DNA of 64,000 nucleotides from Bacteroidota bacterium (GTDB taxonomy: Bacteria > Bacteroidota > Bacteroidia > Chitinophagales > Saprospiraceae): the NCBI GenBank assembly GCA_029781865.1, contig JAKOVW010000079.1:1-64000 (forward strand), read 5' to 3'. The translations under genes were made by a program, and so were the position numbers. The notes below the pieces were generated by a model. It ran no database searches, had not been told where the DNA came from, and saw nothing but the letters and a program-made list of their open reading frames with translations. The stretch's first letter is position 1, and every line of letters starts with the position of its first letter. Positions 61,962 through 64,000 of the stretch are shown here, piece by piece.

Positions 61962-63233
61962 TTAATCATTAGTTAATTTTTGAAATGGGAAACTCAAATA
62001 GTAAAGTTCAGGTTCACGATAGAAGTGGCCGGTCAGATATAGGAAGTCGATGAATAAATTAATTGCTTCCATGTGCAATTCGTGCATTTGCTGGTGCATC
62101 TTGTTTTCCTGTAATTTGATTTCAATCAATAACTCTGCATTGGTATATCCAAGAGTGAGTAAACTATCGGTGTTATATACAGTATTTACATGTTGAATCT
62201 GTTTTTGCAGAAATTCAAATGAATTGAATAGCAGCGTTATTTTGTTTTTAATGCTTGCCAATCGGAGCATTTTCTTTTCTTTTAGTTCTTCCTCTTCAAT
62301 TTTTAATTTAAGACTTTTGATCCGATGATCTTCAGTTAAATATTTTTGAGAAATAAGATAGGGAATTCTTAATCCAATACCAAGTGATAACTTTTTATTT
62401 AATAGATCCTTGGGATCCGATTGATATTCAAACTGAAAATACTGCAGTAAGCGATTATTGCCGGATGACTTTTGTTTCATCTCAATTTCAGATTTGCTGA
62501 TTTCGGTTTTTAGTCTTTCATCTTCAATGTATTCGCGTGGCTCTTTAAATTCAGTGATATATCCCTTTATAGTAGCGATATCAGGGATCTTTAACTTGGA
62601 TTCGAAACCGGAGTTCGCGTTGAGTAATTCAGATTTTAGCTGACTCAATTCATATTCTGTATCGGCAAATTCCAATTGAGCCTTGTTTAGTTTAATATTC
62701 GCTTCATAATATTTTTCCAGGTTATCTTTGGTTTGTCGCACAAGTGGATCTTTGTGAAATTGTACGAGGTTTTCCAAAAGACTTTTTTGCTCTTTTAGTT
62801 GTTGCAATTTTACCCTTAAGACTTCATACTTCCCGATTGACTTGTATTTTATATAGAGCATATTTGATAATTGCTCTTTTTTTTCTAATTCAGTACTGTA
62901 TTGCTCAAGTCTATTGATTTTTGTTTGAAAATGATTGTATAAAAAATCTGATGTGCTGATTCTTAAAGTGTATTGCTGTTGATCCAATCGAAATTCATTG
63001 GTTTTTGTGCGTAATTCAATTCGATTGAATATCGGTTTATGCAAGGGATCTTGATGGTAAATCACAAGTAAACTGTCAAACAAATGCTGGGTTCCGGTTC
63101 TTGTTGAGGAGAGTAAATATTCTTTATAGGTAATTTGAGCATTGGATTGAAGCATGCAACCTGAAACGAGGAAAACCAGGAAGAAAAATCCGGAGTTTTT
63201 AAAATGACTGCGACCCGTAAAATGCCACTTCAT
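61962..63233 (-). CDS. TolC-like outer membrane efflux protein
   Basis: A 423-residue protein. The hydrophobic N-terminal segment ends in FLVSGCMLQSNAQ and could be cleaved as a lipoprotein or by Sec signal peptidase. The remainder is dominated by long helical hairpins with heptad patterning (QLKEQKSLLENLVQF, KLKIEEEELKEKKMLRL) and two short barrel-like strands (LSLGIGLRIPYL), matching outer membrane efflux proteins, though diverged. Its ATG overlaps the stop of the upstream HlyD-like gene (TAATG), so the two work together in export, probably with an ABC or other transporter beyond the window. Confidence 0.75.
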   Translation of the reverse strand: MKWHFTGRSHFKNSGFFFLVFLVSGCMLQSNAQITYKEYLLSSTRTGTQHLFDSLLVIYHQDPLHKPIFNRIELRTKTNEFRLDQQQYTLRISTSDFLYNHFQTKINRLEQYSTELEKKEQLSNMLYIKYKSIGKYEVLRVKLQQLKEQKSLLENLVQFHKDPLVRQTKDNLEKYYEANIKLNKAQLEFADTEYELSQLKSELLNANSGFESKLKIPDIATIKGYITEFKEPREYIEDERLKTEISKSEIEMKQKSSGNNRLLQYFQFEYQSDPKDLLNKKLSLGIGLRIPYLISQKYLTEDHRIKSLKLKIEEEELKEKKMLRLASIKNKITLLFNSFEFLQKQIQHVNTVYNTDSLLTLGYTNAELLIEIKLQENKMHQQMHELHMEAINLFIDFLYLTGHFYREPELYYLSFPFQKLTND

Positions 63234-64000
63234 TATTTATGAATTCTGACTAAAACTTTTTCTCCTTGCATGAATTCGTTCTTTGCGGGTATTCGTATAG
63301 TCACTTCTCTACCCCACGCTCTTAGATCCGGAATTTTTTTTAAGCGTTCAGGCAAAGGGGTTATTCTGGTGCCAAGTGCAGTCACAGCGCCAAGTAAGAA
63401 GTAATTTTTAGAGTTGATCGAATTCACTCTAACTGAATCGCCTAATTTTAATGTACTTAACTGATTGTCGCCAATATATATGGTTACGGTATTTGGATGT
63501 GTTGCATACATTTTTATCAATGTGTTGTAGGCCTGTATTTTGTCACCGGGAGATAATTCCATAAAGCCAATCACCCCTTCTTCCGGAGAGAGCAAATCCA
63601 GGCTTTGATCTGATTTGGTTAAAAATTTAATTTCATTATCAAGCTTGTTGATTTTTACTTTTGTTTCCGCTTGTAGTGCATCATATTCTTTCTTCCGGTT
63701 TTTGAATTTTAGATCTAATTCTGCTAACTCCAGCGTTTCCTTGTCCTTTAAATCATTTAACTGGTAGACGCTGGCTTTGATAACTGCGTTTTGTTCTTTT
63801 GACTCGATAACTTTTGAAATCAAATCAGATTGTAGCCGTGCGTTGCGCTCTATTTCAGCATATTTGATTTGATATTGTTTTTTAATGTCATTTCTGGTGT
63901 TGTCCAGGATTTTCAAATCTCCATTAAATTCTTCTTTGTCTGAAACTGCTTTCTTTTCCAGTTGTAATTTGTCAAATTCAAAATTTTGAATTTTTATTTC
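63233..64000 (-). CDS. HlyD-like membrane fusion protein (partial, 5' end outside window)
   Basis: The frame is open to the right edge of the window; 255 residues of the C-terminal part are visible. A long coiled coil (residues to about 125 of the visible part; RSDL-type hairpin rich in Lys, Glu and Leu) is followed by a lipoyl/beta-barrel part: LSPEEGVIGFMELSPGDKI, IYIGDNQLSTLKLGDSVRV and GEKVLVRIHK at the end. This is the adaptor of type I secretion or RND/ABC efflux. It is translationally coupled to the TolC-like gene. The substrate is unknown because the pump gene is not visible. Confidence 0.8.
   Translation of the reverse strand, partial: EIKIQNFEFDKLQLEKKAVSDKEEFNGDLKILDNTRNDIKKQYQIKYAEIERNARLQSDLISKVIESKEQNAVIKASVYQLNDLKDKETLELAELDLKFKNRKKEYDALQAETKVKINKLDNEIKFLTKSDQSLDLLSPEEGVIGFMELSPGDKIQAYNTLIKMYATHPNTVTIYIGDNQLSTLKLGDSVRVNSINSKNYFLLGAVTALGTRITPLPERLKKIPDLRAWGREVTIRIPAKNEFMQGEKVLVRIHK

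Overview
The window is chromosomal DNA of an AT-rich (high-30s % G+C by eye) member of the Bacteroidota, most likely from the Saprospiria side of the phylum (inference). The evidence is a PorT/PorP-type type IX secretion (T9SS) repertoire with type A and type B C-terminal sorting domains, a BshC bacillithiol enzyme, DUF1573 next to yajC, menG overlapping porT, TonB-receptor-like proteins with carboxypeptidase-type N-domains, and promoter-like TTG-N20-TAnnTTTG elements instead of sigma70 boxes. No rRNA, tRNA, CRISPR array or insertion sequence was recognised.

Layout. 0.2-2.1 kb: a tyrosine recombinase with striking inverted repeats upstream and a YegP-like protein, probably the edge of an integrated element lying to the left. 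2.3-6.7 kb: a TPR hybrid histidine kinase, a stand-alone receiver and a secreted protein. 6.7-21.7 kb: mostly housekeeping genes (yajC, DUF1573, aroK, trxB, dnaG, dapB, accD, bshC, an ABC permease, engB, an acyltransferase, an exonuclease) ending in an overlapping selU-selD pair for tRNA 2-selenouridine. A heptanucleotide repeat tract separates dapB and dnaG. 22-33 kb: an accessory stretch with a 15-repeat LRR T9SS cargo protein, a small membrane protein beside a start-less ORF, small secreted and membrane proteins, a beta-barrel/cytochrome c pair, a PA0069-type radical SAM protein, two LEA-like helical proteins and a lipoprotein, followed by convergent blocks of 15-bp repeats. 33-41 kb: a MazG-like protein, a TPR protein, gyrA, menG-porT, acpH and ychF.

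42.1-56.5 kb is the most distinctive part: two consecutive three-gene cassettes on the minus strand, each coding for a PorP/SprF-like outer membrane protein (338-339 aa), a PD40/OmpA-like periplasmic protein (about 805-814 aa) and a roughly 1206-aa Cys-rich PKD-type protein with a type B T9SS sorting domain. The proteins match in order, length and local sequence but are clearly diverged, so this is an old tandem duplication. A two-part inverted repeat lies between the cassettes, and a methyltransferase follows the second one by 16 nt. The likely role is secretion and cell-envelope anchoring of two paralogous giant surface proteins. PorT, encoded 3 kb away, belongs to the same secretion machinery.

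56.7-64 kb: a coupled NAD(P)HX repair enzyme and class III-like sirtuin, a TonB-receptor-like beta-barrel, and the end of a TolC-like/HlyD-like export operon whose first gene runs off the right edge.

Starts were revised from the longest possible ORF where a signal peptide, a family N-terminus or an ATG a few codons inside a TTG/GTG start decided the matter (DUF1573, dapB, accD, ABC permease, engB, lipoprotein at 32470, TPR protein, gyrA, first-cassette genes). All assignments come from reading translations by eye; no database search was run.
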